Source: Cyclaneusma minus (Eukaryota; Ascomycota; Leotiomycetes; Marthamycetales; Marthamycetaceae). From it: a DNA stretch of 64,000 bases. Shown in pieces: positions 12,986-25,600 of this stretch. The translations under genes were made by a program, and so were the position numbers. Where the stretch lies: NCBI GenBank assembly GCA_037179335.1, contig JAKZHN010000049.1, positions 1-64,000 on the forward strand, in the 5' to 3' direction. The notes beneath the pieces are model-generated. The model saw nothing but the letters and a program-made list of their open reading frames with translations, was not told where the DNA came from and did no database searches. Within the stretch, counting starts at the first letter, position 1; each line of letters starts with the position of its first letter.

Positions 12986-13929
12986 CTTCCGTTTAAAATC
13001 TGTTTTTAGCTTTTTATAAAATCCTGACTTTTTAATTCCTTTATTTTATTATATTCATTATTTTTATAAATCTTTTAAATTTAACCTTTAATAATAGTTT
13101 AATTATCCTATTAGCAATTATATTATTTATAAGAATAAAATTCATATTTACCCTTTTTATTTCCTTTAAATTCTAAATATAATAATAGCTAATATTAATA
13201 CGCTTTAAACTTTTATACAATTAGAAAATTTTAACCAAGGCAATTATACCCTAATTATTTTAATATATTTTAATATATTTTAAATTTCTTCCAATATATT
13301 ACAAATAATTTAGATTTTTAAAAATTTAATTTATTTATTAATTTTGCTTAGCGCAAATTGCCAATTTTATATATTCTGCTTTATAAATTAAAATAGCTAT
13401 TAATTGCTATTTTTTACTGAATTATAATAATACTTTTAAAAACATTTACTCAATTAATTTTATTATTAATCCAATTTGCATTTAAGTAAACCATTATAAA
13501 AAAGAGTTCCCTTGGATTATAGTAAATTTTATAATTAATTATTAAATTTAAATATTGTATTAGATTTTTCAAAGCATAATTATAATATATAATTGGATTT
13601 AATATATATTGCGCTAGTTTATTAAAAGCGGAAGCTATATTTAATTTGTTTAAAATTATAATAAATATAAATTTCCAATTGCGCGCTAGTATTCCCGGAT
13701 ATTTATTATTTTATTTATTTAGGATATAAAGCGCAAATTGGTATAATTTAAAATAGAAATTCTTTTAGGGTTTTTTTATATTTTGTAATAACCAAATTTA
13801 TTAAAAACAATGCAAATACATTGCTTTTAGTCCAATTATAGCGTTTTATCTTTCCGGTTGTTTATTACTTTTATACTTGAAATTTTAATAATTTTCCCCA
13901 AACTTTTAATAAAACAATATATATTAAGC

Positions 13930-14050
13930 TTTTTATAAAACCAAAATAAATTCTTTCTGTTTTTTTACAGCTATAGCAATATTATTGATATAAATTAAAA
14001 ATTTATTTTATTTTTCGGAATAAATATAGAAATATAAATTGGCTTTATTT
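13930..14050 (-). pseudogene. Copia B reverse-transcriptase remnant
   Basis: On the minus strand, 13,978-13,992 reads YINNI, followed by AIAVKKQKEFILVL before a stop. It matches copy A residue for residue in the active-site block, and the catalytic Asp-Asp is again mutated to Asn-Asn. The two copies acquired the same loss, as RIP would produce at the same dinucleotide context. Confidence 0.72.
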
Positions 14051-17000
14051 TATATAAATTCCCAGTTTTGCAATTTTTGTTTTATAAAAAGATTCCAATT
14101 TTTTGTAGCTTATTTGTATTTATATAAGCTTTTTATAATTTAAAGTTTTATGTTTTTAAGCTTTATTTTTTTAAAAGCCTTTATAAAAATATTAAATTAA
14201 TTTTTGGCCTTTATAAAAGCATTTTAATGTTAAAATAAAAATATTTAAAATCGTTTTTTATTATAATTAATAAAAACAGGCACAAGAATTCTATATATAC
14301 AATTGGGGCAAATATTTTAATGTAATTTTTTCCGTATTCTTTTTTGAAGAACATAGCTATTAATTTGGCTTTAAAGCGCTTAATTATCCCATTTGGATTT
14401 ATTTTAATTATATAAACCTATTTTGCAAATATAAAATTTGCATTTTAAAAGTTAGCCATTTTGTTTAGGTGCCATTTTTTAAAAAGAATATTAATTTTAG
14501 TTTTATAGTTTTTTTTTATTAGCCAAAGTATTTGGGACGATTAATAGCTTTATTATATATTTATAAAATATAGATTTCGTATATTTCGGTTATTAGATAG
14601 GTTTTTTCCATAATATTATTAATCAAAATTATTAAATTTTTTATTATTATAATTTATTTATACTAATATTGCATATATAATTTTTGCAAGCTTTATTTTT
14701 GATTTTTGAATTTTAACGGTGTTTTTTTTCCAGCGCCTTTTCCCAAGGTATTTTCGCAAAAGATAACGCTAATTTGGTATATTTGTTAATTCTGGATTTT
14801 AAATTGCTAAAATCAGTAATTAATTAATAAAAATAGCCGGGGTATTTATTATTTTTTAATTTGGTAAATCTGGTATACCATTGTTAGTATTATATTTAAT
14901 ATAATTCGAAAATTATATAAAATGCGGGATTTAAATTTCGATTCTTAAAAACTCTTTTTTTTAATATAAAAGCGCTTTGTTTTTTTATTGGATTGTAGCG
15001 CTTTGCCGGCTAAATCTGCTATTTTATTTAAATTTAAAAGCAAAGCAATATTTTTAAAGCTTGGTATATTATTAATAATTAACTGTGATTTAAATATTTA
15101 AAATAGCTTAATTCCCGGCTAATATAGCTTTTTCAAACCAAATGCTATAAATAGTGCATTTGAAATGTTTTTTAAAGCACCAATAAATTCCTTATTTTAA
15201 AATTTAAATATTGCAGAAATAATTGGCCTATTTTAAATAATATTTAATTTCCAATTTAAAAGTATTATTTTAATAGCCTTTTTAAACGCTTTTTTTTTAT
15301 ATTAGTGGTATATTTTTTAAATTATTTGGCGCTTTATCCGGCCGGTTATAATCCGGTTTATGTTTTCTAGCCAGGCTTTTATATTTTGCGGGTAATTAAA
15401 CTTTTAATTTAATAATACCGCTAGAATTATTTTTAAAGATTTTGCATTAATTAATAGGGGTAATTCTTTTTAGCATTAAAAAATAAAATTTTGATTATTT
15501 AATAATGGTTTTTATATACTCTATAAAAACCCCAATTTCTTATAGTATTTATTAGCTTATTATATTGCTGGCTTTAAAATAGTATTTAGCGCCGGATATC
15601 CAAATATAATTAATTCCGGAAATTATTTAAAAATAAGCTTTATTAGGGCTTATTAAATATTTTCTAATTACTAACCCTTTTTTATTATAGTTTTAAATAT
15701 AAGCATTGTATTTGGCAGCTTTATTTCAAAATTTAATTGGCAGCTAAATATTAAAAAACATTAATTTAATATTAGCTTAAACGATTTAAATGCTACATTT
15801 AGCTGGTTTATTTTAATATAAGGATGCAATTATTTTACGCTAATATTATATATATATAGCTTTTTTTAATAATGTTTAATGATTTAAAAGCATTATTGTT
15901 TTTGCAAGCTTTAATTTTGCAGCTAATTTATAGCTTTTTTTTTTTTCAAATTTATATTTTTAGCTTTTTACCAGCTTTAGCTTTTATTTTGCGAAAAATA
16001 AATCAGATTATTTTTAAATACGAGTTAATAATTAAAAATAGCTATTTATTTATATAAATTAATTAATTAAAGCTGTTAATAATATTAAAATAAAGAAGCT
16101 TAAGTTTTTTCTTTTTGTGCAAATTAAGCTTTTTGGAAATCCAATTCCTCTTTTTTTTTCAATAGTATAATAATTGCAGTTTTTTTAATTTTAGATAATA
16201 TATTTTTTATACTATAATTTTTAAATATATTATTCGATTTTACTAAATTTTCGAAATTTTATTTAATCGGATTTAATAATTTTAAATTAAGCTTTTTTTA
16301 GCCGGTTATTATATTTTTCTTTATATTTCCGTTTATTTTTGCAATATATATTGTTTTAATTTTCCCGTTATTTATATAAATTTATTTTAATTATAATTTG
16401 CCTACTTGTATTTTTAAACTATATTTTAAAATTATTAAAATAATTATTAAAATCAGTATTATATAGCTTTTTTCCCGAAATTAAATTGCAATTAAATTGC
16501 GATTTTTTTTATAACGCTATTAAAAATCTATTTTTATATATTAATAATGCAATATCGCGATAAATAGCCTAATTGTTTTTGAATTTTAATTGGTATATAT
16601 TTTAATAATTAATTAATTTATTTAAATATATGAATTTGGTTAAATATATAGCTAAAGGTAGCTATATTTCATATCTAGTAAAAAAAAGCAATTTTACCAA
16701 TTAATTCCTTAAAAAAATAGGATACTCTTTTGGATTTTTTAATTTGATTTTCCTTAATGTTTTGTTTTTATTGGCGGCAAAGCCTATAGCTTTCGGGTAA
16801 TAAATATCGGATTTTTTTAATTTTTATACCAAATAACAAAACGGACTATTCTTAATTTAAAGCCCTTTTAATTATTTTTGCCTTTATTATTATTGCGCTT
16901 TTTTTAATTTTTGCATTAAATGATTTTAATAAAAATAGAAGCTTTATTAAGCAAAAAGCATTAATAAATATAATGCAAAATTAAATTATATAAATTATAG

Positions 17001-18344
17001 CTAAAGTTATTGCAATTTTTATTAAAAATTAATTTTATATATTAGCGAATATATAATAAATTGCGCTGATTTAAATTGCTATATTATTTATTTTGGCTAT
17101 ATTAATCTCCTTTATAAATATTAATTTAATTATTTCAACCATTATATATAATTATATTTAATCCAATTTTTAATGCAAATTGCTATTTTATTTTATATAA
17201 ATATTAAAGATGAATATTAAGTAAAATAAAAATTAAATTTTAAAATATCAAAATAATTATAAAATATTTTAGATTTGCAATTTAGCAAGCTTTATAAAGG
17301 ATTTAAAAAAATTCTTTATTATTATATATATTTTTATAAAATCTATTGGCTGCAATTAGCTTTCTCCGGTATAGGTTTAAAATAATTCAATTTTTTATTA
17401 TAATTAAATTGCATATAAAAAAGGCATAAATTTTAATTATATAATTATTAGCAATTAATTTATAATTGTTTTTATATTTTAATTTAAAATAGTTTTAAAA
17501 TATATAAGCAATTAATTCTTTTTAAAACTTTTTTAGTTGTATTTTTTTAAAAAAATATATAATTATAATTGCAATAGCCAAGTTTCTAATATATATATTA
17601 TGCTTTTTTTTTATTAAATTTATAAATAATGCCATTAATTCTTAGCTTGGTAATAATTTTTGCTAATTTATTAATATTAATTCTAAGCGAATAGTTATTT
17701 AATAATATAGCTATTAAAATTACAATAAATATAGCAATTGCAATAATTGCAGCAAATGCAAATATAGCAGCTATTGTTTTTAAGCTTTTAATATTAATTA
17801 GTTAATTAATCAAAGCATAAATTTCCACCGGATTTTAAATAGTATAATAAACTCGCTTTTTAAAAAGCTTAACCTTTATTTGGAAAAACCAATTTAAATA
17901 ATTATTAAAGCTAAAAATTGGAACGCGCTATTTAGCGGCGCTATTATATTTTTCGGCTATAATTAATTATTATAAATCAATTAGAGAGTTTTATAAAAAA
18001 TTTATTTTTTGCCATTTACAAAAGATTATTTTAAATTAAGATTAAATAGATTATTTTATTTATTATAAATTAGCAATTAAAACAACCTTTTTTAAGCAAA
18101 TAAGCTCAAAAATATAAGGTTTTTTAATTGCTTAAAAGACCATTTTAATTTGGCTTAAAAAGCAAGGTTAAATAGGCCTAATTTGCAAAATTGGATTATT
18201 TTAATTTCACGGCGTAAAATTGCTGCGCGCGCGCATATATAAAAAAGCGTTTCAAGCTTAATTTAAAATTAAAAAAAGCAATAGCAAAATAATTGCAATC
18301 CAGCTATTAAATTGGCAAAGCCGGGCTTATAATTTATTAAAATC

Positions 18345-18550
18345 GAAATAAGCATTATTTATAAATTTAAGCAAAGGCAAGGAATAATTGTATTAATTGC
18401 AATAATAAAACAATAAAAAAGTTTTTTTTTCTATTATAAAGCTATTTAAACTCTTGGCGCTAGCGCTGGCTATAGGGCATAAATGACCGCTAGCTACCCA
18501 AGGCATTAAAGGGCAAATATTATTTTGTCTTAATAATTATTTTAATACTT
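18345..18550 (-). repeat. Copia B, right LTR (5' LTR)
   Basis: Partner of 12,785-12,985 and in the same orientation. The outer right boundary is placed where similarity stops, after GGGCAAATATTATTTTGTCT. Exact ends and a target-site duplication could not be read because of mutation. Confidence 0.72.
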
Positions 18551-18589
18551 TCTATTGCTAATTAAACTCCAGCGAAAAATAATCCCAAG

Positions 18590-19087
18590 TTACAATTAAA
18601 TTATTTTTAAAAGTGGTGGCGCTGCAATTGATTTTAAATTTAGGGGGTATAGTAGTCCTGAAATTTTTAGATTATAATTTGGCTATATTTGCCTTGGGTA
18701 AATGCTATTATATATTTACCAATTTTTAATTTTTTTGCAATTTGATTTCAAATATAAAATATTTGATTAATTTTATTTAGACTGTGTATATATACTTTTA
18801 TAATAAAAGCCTTTTTTAAACCATTTTTAATTAATAAAAATAACGATTTCTATACCCCCTTTATATTCCGGGCGTTCAAAACCTTATATTTTAGAAATTA
18901 ATATAAACTTACGCTAGTAATAAACTATATAGGATTTTATTTTTCCCTCGTAAAATAAACGATTCTTTTTTAAAAGCTTTTTTCAAATTTAAATTATATA
19001 TATTATTAAGCGAGATAGAATAGGTCAAAGTTTGGGGGGTATAATAGTTTAAAAATTTCGGTCGGGGGGTACCGGAGGGTTTCGCCG
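18590..19087 (-). repeat. Right terminal inverted repeat
   Basis: Reverse-complement partner of 11,083-11,590. Reading outward: TTTAGGGGGTATAGTAGTCC, TATTTGCCTTGGGTAAATGC, TTAATTAATAAAAATAACGA, TTTCGGTCGGGGGGTACCGG and the terminal GGGTTTCGCCG. Differences from the left arm are mainly C/T and G/A transitions. Confidence 0.75.
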
Positions 19088-19704
19088 TTTTTTAAAAGTC
19101 TAAATAAAAAAATCTTTTATAAATTAAATTATAAATATATTATTCTATTTTAGACAATTTAAGCTTTTTTAACTCATTTATTTTAATTGTCTTTTTAGCA
19201 GCTTTAATTAATATAGCTAATCTTTTAATAATGGCTATTAAAGCCTTTTTATATACCTTATTAATATATAAAATAAAATAAAATCCGCTTTTTACTATTG
19301 CTTCAATTATAATTTAAGTTTTAGCAATTCTATACTATATTTTTTTATTATTAAATTCTTTTTTAAAACCAATAACATAAAGCTTTTTGCCAGAAACTAA
19401 ATTATATTCTAATTTAGGCATATAAAATATCTTTTTAAATTTTAATTCCATTCCATTATCGCAAATTAATTTTGCCGTACCTTTATATATAGCCCAAAGA
19501 ATTCCTTTGTTAATTTTAATTGCGCGTTTGGAAATTTAATTAAAAATCTAAAATACAAATTATTTGTTAAATATCTAAAAAAAGGCGCTAGTATTTAAAG
19601 CCTAGGCTTGGAAAAAAGCCTTATTGATTAATTTTTTTAAAAAATAGCAAATTTCAACCTTATTAAAAATATCTTTATCGGAACTAAAAAAAGAAAAATC
19701 GGAA

Positions 19705-20010
19705 TTAAAGCTGGCTTCGGCTATATAGCCGGAAGTCCTTTTTTGGGGGATTTTTAAAATCCTTTTTCTTTTTATTATCCTTTTTTATTATTTTTGCCTT
19801 TACATTAATCCTTATAATAAAGCTTTTTATTTTTGGACGTTTTTTCTTTTTTACCTTTTTCCTTGCAAATTTTAATAAAAGCTTAAGCTTTGCCCAATAT
19901 AAAGCAATCCTTAATCCAATATTTATTAAACTTGCAAAAAAAGCAAAAGAAATTATTATTAAAACCGTTAAAACTTTTTTTATCTCTATTTTTGCATTTT
20001 TTACAAGCAT
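19705..20010 (-). pseudogene. Possible gag-region remnant of copia A
   Basis: A 101-codon frame on the coding strand of copy A, about 1.1 kb inside its 5' LTR, where gag is expected. The product has a hydrophobic first half and a very Lys/Arg-rich second half (RKKVKKKKRPKIK and similar runs). No zinc-knuckle cysteines remain. The frame may be a chance survivor of the mutated gag, so I regard it as a relic rather than a gene. Confidence 0.3.
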
Positions 20011-21118
20011 ATAGACCAGCCTTAATATTGCTTTCTTTATTTTTAAACTCTTTTTCAGCTTTTTAGAAGATTTGGAGCTTAGCTTTTATAATAAATATTT
20101 AATTGCAAAAAGCCATTAGAATTAACCAATATTTTTTAAAAAGGGCGGACTAAAAAATAATAAATAAAAGCTTGTTAAAATAAAGGTTTTTTATAAAACA
20201 ATTGGCGGCAATAAGCTTCCGTTTGTAATTTTTTAATATATTCCAGCTTTTTAAAATTATTATATTATCTAGTTTAAAAATATAGAATTTATTTAAATGT
20301 TTATTTGAAATGGATTTGTAAATTTAAAAATACTTTTTTTTAAAGTATTTTTAAAAAGCGTAAATAATATTATATTTTTTAAACAATTGCTAATTATTAT
20401 TTAATAAAACGGCAAATATAAAAACCAATAGGCGCTATTTTTGCAATATTTAAAACCTTTATTGCAATTTAGCCTATAGAATTTATTTCCATTAATTAAG
20501 GTTTTTAGCTTTTCAATTATATTTTTAATATTAATAATTTTTGCGGGATTAATGCTTTTATATTTAATATAGCTTTGGTAAGTCTTTTAAATAATATACC
20601 AATTTTTCTTTTACTTAGCTTAATTTTTATTTCAAAAACTTAACTAATATGGTTTTTATAGAAAAGTATTAAAATGCGCTATTTGGTGCTTTTATTTTTA
20701 GCTATATCCTTGGATAGGTAAATGCAGCTCGGATTTGGGATTTTAAAAAAGGATAAACAAATTTGAAAAAAAAAACAATTATTAATTGCGCAATTTGCAA
20801 ATTTATAAATATGAAAATTTAAATAATGCAAATTTAAAACATTTAAATTTAAATTAAATTTAAAACTGCGCTAGAAATTTGCAATAAAAGTATTGCAATA
20901 TTTTAACCGATATTATATTATAATAGGTATTATTTGCAATAATCCCTTATAGGCATAATCTAAAATATATTTTGCAGCTTTAAACTTTTATTTTGCGCAG
21001 CTATTTTGCATAAAATAAAATAAAAGTAAATCCAATACTAATAATTTATTTTCTACAAATGCAAAATAATGATTTTTATTGCTTTGCGCAATCCGAATTT
21101 TATAATTTATTAAAATAA

Positions 21119-21284
21119 ATAAGGGATTACCAATATATATTGCATTAAAAAGGGTAAAAACATCGCCGCCGCTAGAAATTTAAAAGCATTTAAATCTCTG
21201 GCTCTAATTACGCTAGTGCTTAAGGCATTTATTACATGGTCCGTGCATTTCAATCAAGGGCTAAAGGGCGCCTTTTTTTAATAT
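21119..21284 (-). repeat. Copia copy A, right LTR-like repeat (5' LTR)
   Basis: Same-orientation copy of 7,655-7,830, sharing CGCCGCCG, TAAAAGCATTTAAAT, ATGGTCCGTGCA and GGGCGCCTTTTTT. Its distance from the left copy fits one copia only if the inserted 8.0-kb element is removed. Confidence 0.72.
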
Positions 21285-22044
21285 AAAGCAAGTTTTTTTC
21301 TTTGGCATTATTATAACGGATTTGTTTAAAAAGGAAATAATAGCGAAAAAGAAAGCAATAGTAATATTTTGAAAAATTAAATTAAAAGCGAGAGCAATAA
21401 TTATAAAGCTTTATTTTGAAAAACAATTTAAAATTGCGAATTAAGCATTAATTAGCAAAAACAGAAATTAATATAGCTTTTTTATTAAGGAGATTGCAAA
21501 TAAAATAAGCGCTATTGCAAAAATTGCAAAGAGTTGATTTTATTAATTTTATTTTATTGGAATTGCTTTTCGATTTTGGCAATAAAAATATAATTTTTGC
21601 TATTAGGAATTAATATAAGCTTTTTTTTAAGTTTTTTTATTATTATTATTATAGTATTAATTAATAAAAAAGTATTGAGTGTAATAGTATAATTATTGGG
21701 AAGAATTTGGTTAAAATAAAAAAATAGGATTTTATTGCTATAAGTATTAATATAGAATGTATTATCAAATACTAGTTTGTATTAAGATTTGCAAAGCTTG
21801 TTTTAAATAAAGCGAATAATGGTATTTTTGCTTTAAATAAAAATTTGGATTTTAATAATATATATTAAATTAAAAGTAATATTGAATTTTGTATATAGTT
21901 TTTTAAAATGGTTTTATAAGTTTTTAATAATATTATATTTATTAAAAAAGGATTTATTATTATTGATAAAAAGAAAAAATAGAAAACTAATAGCCTTGGC
22001 CTTGGCTGTTTTGTATTTGTTTTATATTTTTAATATTTAGAATA
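21285..22044. other. AT-rich sequence, nothing assignable
   Basis: About 760 bp of AT-rich, stop-filled sequence between copia A and the tRNA-like relic. I find no matching copy in the window and no ORF. Confidence 0.6.
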
Positions 22045-22143
22045 GCCTCCGTGGCTTAGTGATAACGTTTGTTATTATTGGCTAGGCAAATCTTGCTTGT
22101 ATTATATAAATTTAAAATTGCGGGTTCGATTTTTGCTAAAGGC
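22045..22143 (+). pseudogene. RIP-mutated tRNA gene or tRNA-derived element
   Basis: An acceptor arm GCCTCCG (22,045-22,051) faces TAAAGGC (22,137-22,143). Pairing is restored if three bases are reverted by C-to-T/G-to-A logic. An A-box-like TGGCTTAGTGATAACG follows at 22,052. The T-arm is GCGGG-TTCGATT-TTTGC (22,120-22,136), whose stem pairs fully if three T are reverted to C. The B-box GGTTCGATT is intact. The 99-nt length implies an intron or long variable arm. Mutations in both stems mean it is not a working tRNA. It may be a relic tRNA or the head of a SINE; the anticodon cannot be assigned. Confidence 0.55.
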
Positions 22144-22364
22144 CCCGATGTTTTGCAAAAATCCGGCGATTAATTAAGTGATTACTAAAATAGGGGATTG
22201 GCGCAATGCGGTTTCTTTTTGTAAATAATGGATTTTGGGTTTAAATTATTATATAATTTTTATATAATACAAAAACCATTTATATAATAATTATACTATT
22301 ATAGCTATTAAGGCCTTTTTAATAAAGCATGCTATTTTTCGATTATTTTTTAATATTGGCAATT

Positions 22365-22602
22365 TGGTATTATATTACACGGGGCCGAGAAAGGCGCCCT
22401 GCAGGCACCTTATAAGGTACGTGCGCTAAAGGTGCGTAAAAGATAAGCATTATTTATTAAAAAAGCTAAGCAAGGCTTTTAATATATAGTATTTAGGTGC
22501 TGTTATTTTTATTTAAAAAAAACATCAGCTGTTTTTTATAATAAAAGAATATATATAATATATTTTATTTATTAATTTATTTTTAATTATTATAATAAAA
22601 TA
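22365..22602. repeat. Left LTR of the 7.4-kb element
   Basis: Direct copy of 29,547-29,785. Both begin near TGG.ATTA..TTA(C/T)ACGGGGCC. Both share a 38-bp identical core (22,451-22,488 in this copy) containing AAAAAAGCTAAGCAAGGC, then ATATATAATATAT. Elsewhere differences are mostly C/T or G/A. Exact ends are uncertain by several bases. Confidence 0.72.
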
Positions 22603-25600
22603 ACCGTTTTTATTTTAACAAATAATAATTTGGCAAAGAACTAATTATTTAATTAAATAGCCGTAAATTTGACGCTAATTATAATATATTAAGCTTTGCT
22701 AAAAGCTTTAAAAACCAGGTTCTTTTAATTTTAAAGCAATTTAATTTTAATAATACTATTAATGCAATTTTTATACCAAATTAAAAAATTATATTAAATA
22801 ATAATAAAAATAATAATATATTTGCTAATAATGCTATTATTAATAATATTAATAGAAATACTATTAATATTGGCAATTAAAGGCAATTTAAAAATTTTTT
22901 AATTAAAATTAAAAATTAACTAATAGCTTTTCCCAGCCAAATAGCCAATTTATTAATATAAACCCGCTTAAGCAAGCTTAAAATTAAAACGCCTTAGCCG
23001 GAGATATAGGCATGCTATATAAAAGCAAAATTAATTAAGCTTTTGCTTTCGCTTTTATTCCCGCTTTTAATTTAATTTAAGGCTAAGCCAATTTAAATTT
23101 TAATAATTTTATAGCCATTTAATAAATTACTTAAAAAATTAAAGCTAAAAAACTATTATGAAATTATAAGCCAAATTTGCAATTTTTACCCGCAAACGCA
23201 ATTTATTTGGCTTAAATTCTAATAATAAATAATTAATTGCTAAAAGGTTTTATATATTCAAAAAATCTTATATATTAAATATTAAATTAAATTATATATA
23301 TAATGTATATAAATATTAGAAATAATTTAATTATTTATAAAATTATTTTAATACGCAATTTTATTTCTTTCTTTAAAAAAATAATATAATTTCTATTTAT
23401 TATATTTTAATTACGCGTAAAGGCTATATGTATATTATATAGTAATATTATTAATTAAATTATAAATTAAAAAAGTTTTCATGAAAAAAATCAAAAATTT
23501 AATATTAAATATAATAAATGCAAAATAATAATATATATTATATATATTAAATTAATTTGCTAAAAAAGCTTCAAAAGATAAAATAATTAAAAACATTTAT
23601 TGTAAAATAGAAATTTTGCTTTTTTATATAAAAACTATATTTTCTATATTTTTTAATAATCAATTTATTTTTAAGCTTTGCAATCATATTAAATAAAATT
23701 TTATTTTTCAATAAAATAATTAATTATAAATTAATATGCAATATATATTTAATATAGCCAAAAATATTAAATATAAGGATAAATTTAATTTTTAATTTAA
23801 AATAAATCTATATTTAATGCAAATAATTTAAAAAAGCATTATGATAATTATAATAAATTAAAAAATTTATATAATATTTTAAATAATAATATAGCAATTT
23901 AATATTAGCCCAATTGCAAAAGCAAAAGAAACGGCTATTATTAAAATAAACGCTAATAGCGCAGCCAAAATTAATACCTGTTGTTTTTATATTTTAATTA
24001 TAATTTTAATACTTATGGCCTATTTAATTATATTTATAAACAAAAAACATATTAAAATTATTAAGGGTGTAAATATAAAGCCTATAAATATAAATTGCCC
24101 GGTAATAAAATATATATTTTAAATAGTAATAATTTTAATAGCTATAAAACAAAGGCCAATTATATAAAAATGGCGTTAATTATAATTATAATTATACTAA
24201 TGACAACTAAAATAAATATAATTAAAAAGAAATTATAAAAGCTATTAATAAAAGCTTTAATTTTATAAATTATAAATACAAATATAATAATTAAAACAAA
24301 ATTAATAATTGCTTAATTTAATACTTTTTTTATAAAGCAAAAATATATAATAATTAATTATTTAATTATAACCGATATTTAAAATACAATTTTTATTTCT
24401 GCATTTATTAATAATATATTAACTAAAGACTTAATATTATTAATATTTATAAAAATTTAAAAATAGATTAATATATATATAATATTTAGAATTTTATTTT
24501 TTTAATAAAATGTAAATTAAAATTAAATAATATTATAAAATATTTACGTATTTATATAATTTACTTATAAATATATTTTAATTTAAGTAAGCAGGTAATA
24601 AATACTATAATTAAGCTACAGCCAATTTTATTTATAAATATTAAATTAAGTATAAAATTATTGCTTAAAATAAGCTAAATAAATTAAAAAAGGTAAATAT
24701 AATAATTTATATTTTAAATATAATAAATAAGCAATTATTATATAAAAATTGAAAATGTAATATTAAATTATATAAAATAATATTTAGCAAAGTAAATAAA
24801 AAGCTATTTTTTATAAAAGATACCGCAAATTTAAATAAAAACCCTATTATATATATATTAAAGAAAATACCAAAATTTTAGCAAAATAAAATAAAATATT
24901 AATATATTTTTAAGGCTATAAATTGCCAAATATTAAAAATACCCGTAAAAAATATATAATAAAATTAAAATTAAACTTAAAATAAAAAGTTAAAATATAA
25001 AAAATTAAAAAAGCTAAGCTATTTTAATAATATTTTTAACGCAATAAAAACTAGTATATTATTTATATATTTTAATTAAAATTATATTATAAAGATTAAA
25101 ATAAATGTATTTTACCAATTTATTTATAAGCTATTTAAAAAGCAGCTAATTATATTAAAAGAATAATAATAATATATTAGTAAAAAGCTGGATTTATAAA
25201 TTAAAAAGCCTAATAAAAATTGTTATATGATTTATATTTTTTTAAAACAATAGCTTACGCTTATATATTAATTATAAAAATTTAAATAATATTATTATTA
25301 AAATTTGTTATTTATTTTTTTAATTAATGAATCTTTGGCTAAATTAAAAAAAAGCGAAAATTCTTATTAAATCAAATTTTAAAAACATATATTATAAAAT
25401 TTATATGTAAAAAATAAAAAATGAAAAATAATATTTTGTATAAAATATGGCTATTTTAAATATTTTGTAATATTATTTAAATTAGCAAATACGCGAATCA
25501 TATTTTAAATTCATATAAATATATTATTTAGGGAGTTTTTAAATATTATTATAATAATTTATTTTAATAATATTTTAATTTATTTGGAAAATTTTAATAA

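Larger units (their letters stand above)
12785..18550 (-). mobile_element. Ty1/copia retrotransposon copy B
   Basis: A minus-strand copia of the same family as copy A, with LTR-like direct repeats at about 12,785-12,985 and 18,345-18,550 and an RT remnant at about 13,930-14,050. Length is about 5.8 kb. It lies entirely between the arms of the long-TIR element and so inserted after it. Parallel segments with copy A occur throughout, for example 13,080-13,165 with 7,905-8,010 and 13,965-14,045 with 8,740-8,820. All frames are broken. Confidence 0.72.
11083..19087. mobile_element. Long terminal-inverted-repeat element, hosting copia B
   Basis: The ends are CGGCAAAACCCTCCGGTACC at 11,083 and the mirror image at 19,087. 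Inverted similarity continues inward for about 500 bp. TTTTTTAAA flanks both ends (11,074-11,082 and 19,088-19,096) and may be a 9-bp target-site duplication, although it is low complexity. Without the copia inside, the element would be about 2.2 kb with no transposase frame, so it is probably non-autonomous. A 9-bp duplication with long inverted repeats would suit a Mutator-like (MULE) element; a foldback element is the alternative. Confidence 0.7.
7655..21284 (-). mobile_element. Ty1/copia retrotransposon copy A, split by insertion
   Basis: A degraded copia element coded on the minus strand. Matching LTR-like repeats lie at 7,655-7,830 and 21,119-21,284, in the same orientation. A reverse-transcriptase remnant lies at 8,580-8,790. 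The span is 13.6 kb, but removing the 8.0-kb inverted-repeat element inserted at 11,083-19,087 leaves about 5.6 kb, a normal copia size and close to copy B (about 5.8 kb). Sequence on either side of the insertion resembles the continuous region of copy B near 16,150-16,320. Coding capacity is destroyed by transition mutations typical of RIP. Confidence 0.7.

Noticed and set aside
15872..16057. 61-codon plus-strand hydrophobic frame
   Set aside because: It is antisense to copia B and composed of Phe/Leu/Ile from AT-rich DNA.
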